Positions 1 to 10,229 of a DNA stretch of 64,000 nucleotides are shown here, piece after piece. The notes beneath the pieces are model-generated. The model was not told the origin of the DNA and searched no databases. It was given only the letters and a program-made list of their open reading frames with translations. The position numbers and the translations under genes were made by a program. Every line of letters starts with the position of its first letter. Positions within the stretch are counted from its first letter, which is position 1. Origin of the DNA: Lytechinus variegatus (Eukaryota; Echinodermata; Echinoidea; Temnopleuroida; Toxopneustidae); assembly GCF_018143015.1 (NCBI RefSeq), contig NC_054758.1, positions 16,718,001-16,782,000 of the forward strand. Reading direction: 5' to 3'.

Positions 1-2826
1 ATTACATGGACAAAGATCATGATTATCATTGAGTATTAGCTGTTGTCAAACGCAGCATCAAACAGCTTTGTTATTTTGAATAAAGGGATGTGGAAATATT
101 GAATATAAAATCTGGAGTGTATGTTTATTTTGTGCAAACTTCATTCTTTGGAATGATCCTTCATTTTACAGAAGGGTGGGTGAAGGGTTAGTGGAATGGT
201 ATACAGCTAAGCATGGTTTACATGAACTGCGGAACGTATGAAAACTTCAAAAAGACCATCTGATTGAGACTTTTTTTTAATGGTCAGCCCACTTCCCGCC
301 CCAACACTTCAAAACTGTTTCATGACCCCTAATTTCTAAGTGGACTTTACTAATGTAGTTGAGATCAACCCTGAGTTTGGCCTCGAAACAAAACATGACA
401 AAGATGTCTTTTTGTTTACAAGGGAAGTCCATTCTGATGCCAAGTTTGTTAAAATAAAGAAACATAATAATAGAAAAAATAGGAACATTTATCAAGGTTT
501 TGGAAAAATTCAATTAAAACGTAATTGTATGAAATTTTTATCTAGTGGTATTGTATGCAATCAGCTACACATATGACATATAATATCATTTCCACAGATA
601 TCTGATAGTAAAGTGAATGCCAAGTAAAATGATATATATCTTTGAGAAAAATACAAGTGTAAAAAGAAATTATTTCCCAACAAATTGAGCTTTTTGTATA
701 TGAAACCACCAAAACAATAAGTATGAAAATTAATATATTTCTTGTAAATTATTTTTCTGTCCATTATACTACCACCCCCTCCTTTCCCCTTTTTTACAAG
801 AGTACTCTACCACCGCTGCAGACCAATTTCTCGTTATATATACCTTCTTACCAACTTTCTCTCCTACCAAACCCTCTCCCACACCACTTTTTTTCTTTCT
901 TTGTTCCCTATTTCATCTATCCATTTCTCCCCACTGTCATCTCATCACTACCCCATTCTGCCCTTATTATCTTCATTTCTTAGTTACTATAAAGTTCTTA
1001 ACTGTGACAACCCTACTCTCTTTCTCTTGCCTCCCTCTCTGACACCTCTTCTTTCCTTTCTTCCTACTTTCCTTTCATTCCCTCATTCCTTATTTCCTTT
1101 TTTTTTCTTTCTCTTTATTTTCTTTCCTTCCTTCTTGGACTTGCCAACTGATTGTCTTTACCCTATAAGTCGTAACCTTCTTCGAAGTTAGTACCTCTAT
1201 TTTTCTTTCCTTTTTTCTTTCTTTTCATTCCTACCTTCCCTTCCCCTTCCTTTCTTATTTTTCTTTCTCTTTCTTTGTTCCTTCCTTCCCTTCCTTTCCT
1301 ACCTACATACCTTCCTTTCTTTATTCCTTTTCTGTGTCATCTCTTCATTTATCACACACCCTCCCCACTACCCTTCTCTCATCCCGCTCCCCCTTTTCCC
1401 CCACTTACTTTCCCCACAGCTTTCTACACCATCAATATAGGCATACCAAAGTCACACAACAGACCGAACAACTTGCAACATGCTATCTCTTGTTGACATA
1501 CATCATTTAATGATAAGCCTTGCCTGGTGCAGACAATTTAAGGAAAACATTTTCCATGCTTGATAGAAAAATAAATCTTGAAAAGTCTTTTTAATGAAAA
1601 TACGTAAGCATAGATCTTTATGATGGCAATGAAATAAAATTTGTCTACAAAATAATGTAGTCTTATAAACAAACGTGTAAGTCAGTATATACAATTTAGG
1701 CAAACACAAACTTGTGGAAAAAATGTCAGACATGATCCAACCCCTCCTATCAGAATGGGGGGGGGGGGGGGGGCTAGCTGCCCTCTCTTTTTCCCAGACC
1801 GTGTACAAAAACATAAAATTACCATCTGTAATAGTTTACATGGTCCGCCCCCCCCCCCTCCCCTTTTCAACACTGTATGGAGGCCCCCATCTCATCCACT
1901 ACTTTCTACATTCAGTAGTGCAGTTCAATCTTAGTAGCAAGCCACGGAAGGGTCGAGACCACGATTTTAGAGTCATGAGGCTACTGGATAATAGTTTGTC
2001 CCATAGACTTTCAACATACGACTTGGCTAAAGGCCGGCAAACTACGGCCTTCTGTTATTTAGGCAGGGATGCCACTTAGGCTTATTAATTAAAGTCTGAA
2101 AATCATCTAGAGTGACCCCTTTCCTACATAACGAAAGATATATGTTGAAAAAGTCAGAATTCAGTCTGAAAGCGAAATCCTTGTTCATTTGAAGCGTTTA
2201 TAATGCTCTTAATTCATCACGGATGAGCCTTGAGGAGGTCAAGGAGTGAAGTCAACACAGAAAAAAACGAGGGTGGAACATTTACAAATTGGGATGGGAC
2301 TATCCAAGCATATCGGTATCCTAAACTCCCCACTTTAGGACACCGAACACTGCTGACTACAAAAATTTAATAACTGGCATAGAGTTCGTGAGCTGGGGCT
2401 GGATACTCACAAAATTCACCCCAAAATTGAAGTTTTAGATAAATAATTGTACTTTAATTTTTTTCAGCATCGTGATTTCTACCAATTTTCAAGCAGATTC
2501 TGTCTGAGTTTCCTTTGTACATGCAGAATCTATAAAAACCAAAACTCTTTAAGAAAACGTTGACTCTGGTCTCACTCTTGTCTGCTCGCAAATTTTCAAA
2601 AATAGTCCATCCTCTCCAAAACTCAGCTTCCTTTAGTTTTTTTTCATTATTACGAAACTGACTGAAGATAGTTCTTGCGATCTCATCATCCCAATGAGAT
2701 TATGATTATGAGGTTCCAATATTTTGCTGGTGCCCAACCGAACTGGGTAAGACGTTGGAGATCTTTCAAATGAGAGTTCTTGATCCTTGACCGTTGGTCC
2801 AGAAGTCTTCGAGGATTGCCTGAGGA
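1..2826. other. 3' flank of NUP37, no gene recognised
   Basis: No exon with a recognisable protein family was found on either strand. The stretch holds a polypyrimidine tract (about 770-1,420) and a run of 17 G at 1,757-1,773, with poly-C near 1,850. The part nearest the NUP37 stop codon should be its 3' UTR on the minus strand. No clear polyadenylation signal stands out; an ATTAAA variant on the minus strand near 2,453-2,458 is only a possibility. Confidence 0.5.
770..1420. repeat. Polypyrimidine low-complexity tract
   Basis: About 650 bp that is almost entirely C and T on the plus strand, without a fixed repeat unit (TTCC, CTTT and TCTC words are mixed). Open frames here are rich in F, L, S and P only because of composition. 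Such strand-asymmetric tracts recur in this window, mostly in introns. Confidence 0.8.
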
Positions 2827-5800
2827 TCAAGGTTCGGCCGGAAACAAGTGGACCCTCCTGTCGCCCCCGACAGCACAGATTGGTAAGAATGCGTGCCAGG
2901 ACAGACCACCTAGCACTGGTAGACTCTCAGTGACAGGGACCTAGGGCAAAAGAAAACAGTAGTTATCAAGAAGAAATGGGGCCTGATTCAAAAAGGAATT
3001 TCTATTACGGTTATTTCGCCATAATAGTAAATTACCATGGTAACAATCAGGGCTGTGCAGCCAATCAAAACCAAAGTTTCAATGGAAGCTGCCCAAATAG
3101 CTAAGTTATCATGATCATATTCATGAAATGAGTACCTGATTGGTTTGAAATCACCTTTCAAATACAGATCACCAACCATTGGAAGAGTCAATATACTCTC
3201 TCTAATATGGATGATGATTTGTTTTTCTGTCCAACAGTTTCTGTGATTTTTCAATAAACTTTCAAAATGGGTTATTTTTGTGTATTTTTTTCTATTTAAA
3301 CTAATGAATTCAATTAAATAATCATCATCTAGGAATATAAGCCCCAATCCCATGGCCTAGGTTGAACAATATGTTGAGCGTTGTGGCCCAGTGGATTAGT
3401 CTCCGGATTTTGAAACAGAGGGTCGTGGGTTCAAATCCCAGCTATGGCGGAGTTTCTTTCAGCAAGGAATTCATCCAGTGTGGTACACTTGACCCAGGTG
3501 AGGTAAATGGGTACCAGCAGGAAGTAATGCCTTAAAAAGCTGTGTGTACCTGAATGGGTAGCCTAGCTGGGGTAATAATGATAGCAGGGCCCGCTGGGAG
3601 AACAGTTTTCGGAACTGAAGTGGCTACCCTGGGTAAATATACAGTTATGATTATTATCCTTTTAACCCATTAGAGACTAAATGATTTTGCTGTACATGTC
3701 TTCAATAGACTCCAGCCCCCATTTAAAGGACAAGTCCACCCCAACAAAAAGTTGGTTTGAATAAAAAGAGAAAAATCCAACAAGCATAACACTGAAAACT
3801 TCATCAAAATCGGATGTAGAAAAAAAAAGCTATGATATTTTAAATTTTCGCTGAATTTCACAAAACAGTTATATGCACATCCTGGCTGGTATGCAAATAA
3901 GGAGACTATGACGTCATCCACTCGCTATTTCTTTTGTATTTTATTATATGAAATATGAAATCATCTAAATTTCTCCTCATTGTCAAGTGATACAAGGATT
4001 AATTCCTCCTTGTACATGTGGAATTAGCCTTGTTTAATATTATATGGTTCAGTCAAGTTGTTCCTTATTGTCAAAGCTATTAAAAATGAAATATTGCATA
4101 ATTCAAACAATACAAAACAAAAGAAATAGTGAGTGATGGACTTCATGACTGACTCACCTAGTTGTGCATATCACTGTTTTGTTAAAAATAAACGTGACTT
4201 TAAAATGTCATAATTTTCTTATTTTACATCCGATTTTGATGAAATTTTCAGCACCATGCTAGATTGATTTTTTCTATCTATTCAAGTCAGCATTTTCCTG
4301 GGGTGGACTTGACCTTTAAGAGAGCTGGAGTCTCCAACGGGCTAATAGAAAAGATAACCCACCTGGTGATGCCCTAAGTGGTAGACTTTGGCTTCATTGT
4401 TGGGACGCCCTGTAGTAGCAAACAGGTTAGGGCTAGATCTGCACCATCGGAACTCTTTGCCTCCTTCACCATGAGCCAACTCAGAATCTTGAGCTTGACT
4501 GTAAAAAAAAAATCATTATTTTAATTTGTTAAAAACTGTATTATGTTATAATTATTTTTCTACATTTGCCACCTACCACCATGGTGTAGTTACTAGAAAA
4601 TGAGGAATTTTTTAATGCTTGAGCGCCACACATTAGTCATGCTAGAGCAGAGCTGCCAACCTGAAAAAGAGCATTTCAGTATTTTTAAAGCTGAAAATCA
4701 GTATTTTGATGATGACATCAGTATTTTCAATGAAATACCATAAGACAACACATAAAACAGAAACTTTAGAAATCAGTATTTTGCATGAAACCATCAGTAT
4801 TCTTCTTATTTTTCAGTACTAAATACTGAAAACCCGTACTACTTGGCAGCTCTGCTAGAGCCAGGGTAACAATATGCAGTGCTTAGATACAGACAAAGTA
4901 CACACTATGTACTTGTTACATATGACTTTTATTATCATTTAAAGAATATTGGATGGTCTTGAGTGGGATGTGTAGAAATATTGTTCTTCAGCGAGTTACA
5001 ATTTTTCCACGCATCCCACAAAAATTAGTCATCCAATACACAGCTAAACATAAATTAATAAAACAAAAAAATTATTTATGGCAATCCTGTAAATCATGAG
5101 CATGGCGCCAGAGTATTGTCATTTTTTAAAAAGAAATATCTGTAAAGATGCGCTATAGCGGATAGTGCAAGCGCATTTGAATTTAATAAATTGATGCAAT
5201 CTCGCTCCTTTGCCACACCTCCTGGCAACTGATACACAATGCAATTTCACTGTGATGTAACACTAGCTTCATGCGCATTATCATTTATTAACCAATGATA
5301 ATCTTGTGGGCGGGGCAAAATATTCATTTCGTTCAATATTGGATGGTTTTCATAGGCATGCAAGTTAAAAATCAGTTTAAATATTTCGTCTCTTTGAAAC
5401 AACCTCGAAAGACGTCCAAAAATATCTGCACCCCTAAAACCCTTCATCTAAATAATAATTATATAATATTGACTGGCCTTGAGGGGAACATCAAATATAT
5501 TGCCAGCAAATGAATCATATTGGCCCGAGTCTCTAGACGAGGGCAATATGGGTCATTTAAGGGCAATATATTTGATGTTCCCCGAAAGAAGAGCCAGTCA
5601 ATATTTTTATTATCATCCAAATCAGATATCTAGAGCAAAAATCATGATAATGGGGATATTTCTTTTAAAAATAGAGTTCTATTGTGTCATGTTAATATCG
5701 GTCTAGGCTCTGCACTTTACCATTATGACGTACTTGCAAGCGCTCGGATTCAGCGTTGTCTTTATTATGACGTATATTGTTGGTGGGCAGATCCTTATGA

Positions 5801-8800
5801 AGCGTATCTCTTTATACGCATCCACAAATGCCCGGATGTGAGACCAGGGAAAATACAAAGGTATATTTTGCTTCGTCTCTGCATGCAAAGTAAATACGCG
5901 CGATGAGACCGAGGAAAATACAAACAATAGACCTACCCTTCCCGATATTCAGAAAATGTAGGGCAATACGGTTTTGTAAATGACCAGCTCAGATGTCTGA
6001 TACGGGTGATAATTGGAATTATTGTTTAGAATTACCTTGACCTTGTGATGTCCCACACCATCCACTCTCCACTGACGATAGCCCCAACCCTGGTAGGATC
6101 ACAGAGGCTCCAGTCTGCACACATGAGACCTGGTCTACCGGTCTCAAGCGACATGAACGGCTGCTCACTCACTAGGTCATAGAAGCGTAGGGTTCCGCCC
6201 TTTTCAGCTACCATAAGCTGTAATCACAGAATACAGGCCTTGTATGTCAATGGTTTGAGGGTAATTCCAATTTATTATAGGGCACAGCACAAAGGGGGGG
6301 GGGGTCAAAAGGGCACACTAAATTTCCAAGGTCGATGGTCTTGAGCAACACGAACCGTTGCTCACTCACTAGATCATATAAGCGTAGGGTTCTGCCCTTC
6401 TCAGCTACCATAAGCTGTAATCACAAAATACAGGCCTTGTATGTCAATAGTATGAACACAATTCCAATTTATTATAGGCCACAGCAAGAGGGAAATCATA
6501 TAGGCAAACAAAATTTCCAAGGCCAATGAGATTGGCAATGAATAAAGTATCCAATGATTTGCAGGCACAGAATCTGATTGAAACTTTTATCAACAAGAAG
6601 GCCTTCGAACGCTTCCAATGACAATTGCTCCGGCGACAATTGTTCTGATGGAAAATCTTCATGTTAATCATCTGAGAAAAAAGATTTATGAAGACAGAAT
6701 AAATATCAAGGCCCAAACTGTACCTTATTGGGGTCGCTCTGGTTCCAGCAGACAGACATGCCCGCAGACTTCAGAGGAAACAGCGCCCTCTGTCGGCCAT
6801 CATGATCCCACAGTCTACAGGTCTGATCGTCGCTCACGCTCGCGATCAATTCTCCTTTGATGGGTTCAAAGGTCAGAGAGTTGATGAAGTCTTGGTGACC
6901 TCGGATGACCTATAAATGAAGAAAATAGATGATAGCAAACGCAATAATTCATCCAGTAAACTGTGAAAGAAAACAGGAGGGATTACAACATTCAGTTGAA
7001 AATATTATCATCCATATCCTTTGTAATCAGTTACATGAATTCCAGATGATCTTATTCCAAGTCGCTACCAGCATGATGGCTGAACAAAATTGGTCAACAA
7101 CCTGGACCATAACTTCGATCTTATTGCCTCACTTTGTCTATCTTTACTTATTGTATATCACTCTTCTAAATACCTAAAAAATTGTCTTATATTCAAATTG
7201 CCAAAGCTACCTAAATAACCATTTAATCAACTGACCATCCCCCCCCCCCTCCCCATCCATTCCTTGCCAGAACCTTTTACTTTTAACAATTTGTTTCTTT
7301 AGAGGCAATAGAAATATTGTCCAGACAACTTTCCAAAATCCTTTTTCATATACAAATTATTTCCAAGTTTTTTTCAATATATCCTTTGTGAATTTCAGGA
7401 AACAGATCCATCTAGGAAAAAAATTGTAGGGCTGCTATTTGCTTGAATTTAAAAGGTATGGTGCAAGACAAGGTCAAACTAGATTACAAACATTGTTGAG
7501 TATCTCTAATGGAAATTACACAACAGCCTGACAACAGAATTGAGCGATACCTTGACAGTGTCTTGATCTTTCAGGTCAGAAGTGAATATTCTTATCTTGT
7601 GATCTATGCCAGCTGTGCAAAACCTGTGGGAAATGAAGACAAGGACAACATCAACAATGGGTATAATTAGAATGCAAGTGGTCTTTGAGTATGATTTGAA
7701 TGATAACATAAACCTCATGACACAGATAAACAAAATAATATATATCCAAACAGTTCTAAAGAGTTGGAGTTTATCAGTTCAAGCATAATTTGCATTTTAA
7801 GTTTTTGAAAAAGCTATTTCTTTATTTCTGGTTACTAGAAGAACCAGGAATCCCAGAAACACAAGAATGAAGTATATCTTTTACTGATACTATTATCAAA
7901 TTATCATCTGTATCATACTCATCATTACTCATCATCATCATAATCAACATAATCATCAAATTATTATCAAATTATCATCTGTATCATACTCATCATTACT
8001 CATCATCATCATAATCAACATAATCATCAACATTATCGTCATCATCATCATTATCCTCACCATCAACATTAACATCATCTACATCACCATCATCACCATC
8101 ATCATTAACATCATCATCATCACCATCATCACCATCATCTCCATCATCATCCCCACCATCATTATAATCCCCATCATCAACATTACCAACATCATCATCA
8201 TCAATATAATCATCATCATCACCATCAATATAATCATCATCATCATTATCATCAACATCATCATCATTCACTAATGTGGCTAAGAGTCTAATCAGATTGC
8301 CTTCCCTGGCATCAAACACCCACATCACACTTATCTATAATTGTAGCTCAATAACTAATGAAATTTGTAACAGGAACATCTTCATTTTAAGATTTTAAGT
8401 TTGGTCCTTTGATGATACAAACTAACAATCAGCCCAACATCAATAGCAAAAGTCCATACTAAACTTGAAATCATCCACTTATTGCAAAGCTACCAGAGTC
8501 CAAAATAACTTTGTAAGCAATGGGCCCAAGGAACAGTTAGGCATTACATAAAGCTATTCAAAGTTAAAGGTCAATACCACCCCACAAAAATGTTGATTTG
8601 AATAGAGAAAAATCAAACTAGCATATTGCTGAAAAATTAATCAAAATCGGATGTAAAATTAGAAAGTTTATTCAAATCAATTTTTTGTTGCGGTGGACTT
8701 GTCCTTAAAGAGCGACTTTAAGAACAACTGGTGATCCTTTCTTATGTGGTAAATTGTATATTCATTGGCGGTGGTTTACTGCGTAAGGATCACCAGTCGT

Positions 8801-9881
8801 TCTTTAAGTCACTCTTAACTTACGAAGAGCTTTATGAAACGGCTCCAAGGGATTGTATGCATCCCCACTATTTTTTTTTTATCTCACCTAATACACCGAG
8901 GTAGGACATCCAATGCTGTTTGTGGACTCCATGCTATGCTCATTACTCTGGTACGATGATGGAAGTCCCGAATATGCTGGTAGTCACATCCAGCAAGGGA
9001 GTTGTCTTGTTCCTGTAATGTGAAAAAATAAAAGTGCATTCTCTAATAATTTATGTATTAAAAAAAAGATGAAAAGCAGGAAAAGAAAAACAAATTAAGA
9101 ACGGGGAGAAAAACAGGACAAGCAAAAAACACTGCACATGCAGACAAACAGAGGTTATGAAAATATGAGGTGGAAGTGAGTGGGAAGAAGTGGAGAAAGA
9201 GAAGGGAATGAGAAGGAAGTGAAGGAGAAGAATGAGGAATGTTGAGGAGGAACTGAGGAAGAAAATTTAGAAGAGAGGGAGAAGCGGTGAGGGAAGATGA
9301 GATCATGAGAGGGGGGGTTAGTACTAGTAGGAGAAAAAAAAGAGCATGAAGAGGAAAATAGAGGAAGAGGAAAAGGAAAGAAGAGGGAGAAGAGAAAGAG
9401 GACGAGGAAAAAAAGAAGAGGAAAAAAGAAGAGGTGAGGGAAAAGATTAAAGAAGAAGAGGATGGGGAGGAAGAGGAATATGAACAGAACGTCAAGAGGA
9501 GGAAAAGTGGAAGAGGGGGGAACAGGAATGAGAAGAGGAAGGAGGGGGCCGGGGAGGAGGAGAAGAAGAAGAAGGAGAATAAGAAGGAGGAGGAGGAGAA
9601 GTAGAAGAAGAAGAACAGGAGGAGGGGAAGAAGAAACATTAAAATCAAAACAAGTAGGAAAAGACAGAGAAGAAAGAGAAGATAAGAGATACAACAAACA
9701 CCAATGATAGCGTGTGGGACCGATAGCGGTATACCTGAAACCTGCATGTCCCAATGCTAACTCGAAGATCTCCCCCAAATGCAATGAGAGAAGATGAGTG
9801 TTCGAAGGCTGAAAATTCTACACAAGATACTGTATCTCTTGATTCAAAGCTGTAACCATTCCTCTTCGATGGGGAACTCAT
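2827..9881 (-). CDS. Nucleoporin Nup37, WD40-repeat protein (complete, 7 coding exons)
   Basis: Nup37 is a WD40 protein of the Nup107-160 (Y) scaffold of the nuclear pore, where it binds Nup160; in animals the complex also reaches kinetochores. Coding exons, in transcript order: 9,881-9,735; 9,012-8,888; 7,623-7,551; 6,909-6,724; 6,217-6,036; 4,498-4,363; 2,940-2,827. All introns are GT-AG and the frame is continuous, giving 320 aa (human about 326). Recognisable blocks are FGGDLRVSIGTCRFQ (exon 1), FHHRTRVMSIAWSPQ (exon 2), KIRIFTSDLKDQD (exon 3), a classical GH...SVSDDQTCRLWD WD repeat (exon 4), LMVAEKGGTLRFYDL and WMVWDITRS (exon 5), NLFATTGRP (exon 6), and LSWHAFLPICAVGGD near the C-terminus. 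The start is the ATG at 9,881-9,879; the in-frame codon before it that could be read as a start is GTG. The gene is head to head with ATP6V1E. Exon 5 has a partial duplicate next to it. Confidence 0.95.
3376..3660 (+). mobile_element. tRNA-derived SINE (family A), NUP37 intron 6
   Basis: It has a tRNA-like head with a degenerate A box near 3,384 (TGGCCCAGTGGATTA) and a B box at about 3,427-3,442 (GGGTTCAAATCCC). A family-specific body with a CAACCCAGGTGAGGTAAATG-like block and an AT-rich tail ending TTATGATTATTA follow. Related copies lie at 14.1, 27.9 and 30.4 kb. Confidence 0.8.
3723..4319. mobile_element. Hairpin MITE, 'GGACAAGTCCACC' family, full-length copy
   Basis: The ends are long imperfect inverted repeats: it starts TTAAAGGACAAGTCCACCCC and ends GGGGTGGACTTGACCTTTAA. 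Each arm is more than 100 bp and includes an AAAATCGGATGTA block and its complement. It has no coding capacity. Relatives are the short copy at 8,564-8,708 and the interrupted copy at 22,184-24,067. The superfamily is not assignable by eye. Confidence 0.75.
4649..4853. mobile_element. hAT-type MITE with perfect 8-bp target duplication
   Basis: The terminal inverted repeats read AGAGCTGCCAA and TTGGCAGCTCT. They are flanked on both sides by GCTAGAGC (4,641-4,648 and 4,854-4,861). An 8-bp duplication is characteristic of hAT transposases. The 205-bp body repeats CAGTATTTT words and has no ORF. A same-family copy lies at 38,211-38,417, and an element with similar ends at 41,719-42,108. It sits in intron 5 of NUP37. 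Confidence 0.8.
5464..5606. mobile_element. Short hairpin element
   Basis: About 140 bp with arms of about 40 bp: AATATTGACTGGCC with GGGGAACATCAAATATATTG on the left, and the complementary order on the right ending GCCAGTCAATATT. The spacer is short. It lies in NUP37 intron 5. It is probably a MITE; no clear target duplication was seen. Confidence 0.6.
6337..6527 (-). pseudogene. Partial tandem duplicate of NUP37 exon 5 (acceptor plus 5' half)
   Basis: This copies 6,140-6,330 with a period of 197 bp. It contains the last part of intron 4, an intact AG acceptor, and the first ~25 codons of exon 5. These begin LMVAEKGRTLRLYDLVSEQ, where the true exon reads LMVAEKGGTLRFYDLVSEQ. The copy has no WMVWDITRS end and no donor site. 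In transcript order it comes just before the real exon 5, so it could compete as an acceptor. Scattered substitutions show it is not an assembly echo. Confidence 0.85.
7902..8275. repeat. (ATC)n trinucleotide microsatellite
   Basis: An imperfect ATC/ATA array in NUP37 intron 2. Near its left end a block of about 71 bp is repeated in tandem (TCTGTATCATACTCATCAT occurs twice). Open frames across it encode only Asp, Met or Ile runs and are not genes. Confidence 0.9.
8564..8708. mobile_element. Internally deleted 'GGACAAGTCCACC' hairpin element
   Basis: About 145 bp. The left arm runs from TTAAAGGTCAATACCACC through AAAATCGGATGTAAAA. It is followed directly by the outer right arm, ending GGTGGACTTGTCCTT. 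The middle of the long form at 3,723-4,319 is missing. It abuts the next hairpin element without a spacer. Confidence 0.65.
8709..8849. mobile_element. Hairpin MITE, 'GAGCGACTTTAAGAAC' family, left end missing
   Basis: The arms AGCGACTTTAAGAACAACTGG and its complement around 8,800-8,835 form a hairpin. The right end AGCTTTATGAAACGG is present but the matching outer left end is absent. Full copies lie at 37,470-37,647 and 44,005-44,180. Confidence 0.65.
9057..9690. repeat. Polypurine low-complexity tract in NUP37 intron 1
   Basis: About 630 bp of A and G on the plus strand (GAAGAGG, GAGGAAG and AGAAGA words). It reads as polypyrimidine in the NUP37 transcript, just upstream of the exon 2 acceptor at 9,013. 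The long F/L/S-rich and R/E-rich frames here are compositional. Confidence 0.85.
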
Positions 9882-10229
9882 CTTTCTGAGTTTCAGCACG
9901 AAAAAGAGTTTAAAAAAATGAAATTTAGCGCATCTACTTTAGACTCAACCTCTCATTTGTAATCTCATTATTCGCTTAAATTTTATTTCAAAATATTTAG
10001 ACTCCTGAAACCATTCTAATAATTTAAAAAACTACTAAATTTATTTTTATATATTTTTTTTATTTTTACAAATCGAAATGGGTCAAAATGCTACGTATTG
10101 AAAAAAACTAATGTTCAGGTTGGTTAGATCGACACTCTGACGTCATTCATTCACGGGATCTCGCTCGAGCAGTTTGGAGATTTGTTGAGGATATTTTCAT
10201 TTATTTTGGTAAAGTTAACAAGAATCACA
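9882..10229. promoter_or_regulatory. Bidirectional promoter between NUP37 and ATP6V1E
   Basis: Only 348 bp separate the two start codons, which point away from each other. The segment contains a perfect palindromic CRE/ATF site, TGACGTCA, at 10,138-10,145, 85 bp upstream of the ATP6V1E ATG. No TATA box is evident near either gene. Both genes are of housekeeping type, which fits a shared TATA-less promoter. Transcription starts cannot be located by eye. Confidence 0.7.

Noticed and set aside
7996-8328. 110-codon Asp-rich open frame on the minus strand
   Set aside because: It is the (ATC)n microsatellite translated; no start context, no domain, and it lies inside NUP37 intron 2.
9058-9784. Two 200-codon Phe/Leu/Ser/Pro-rich frames on the minus strand
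   Set aside because: They are produced by the polypurine tract; amino-acid content is purely compositional and the region is NUP37 intron 1.
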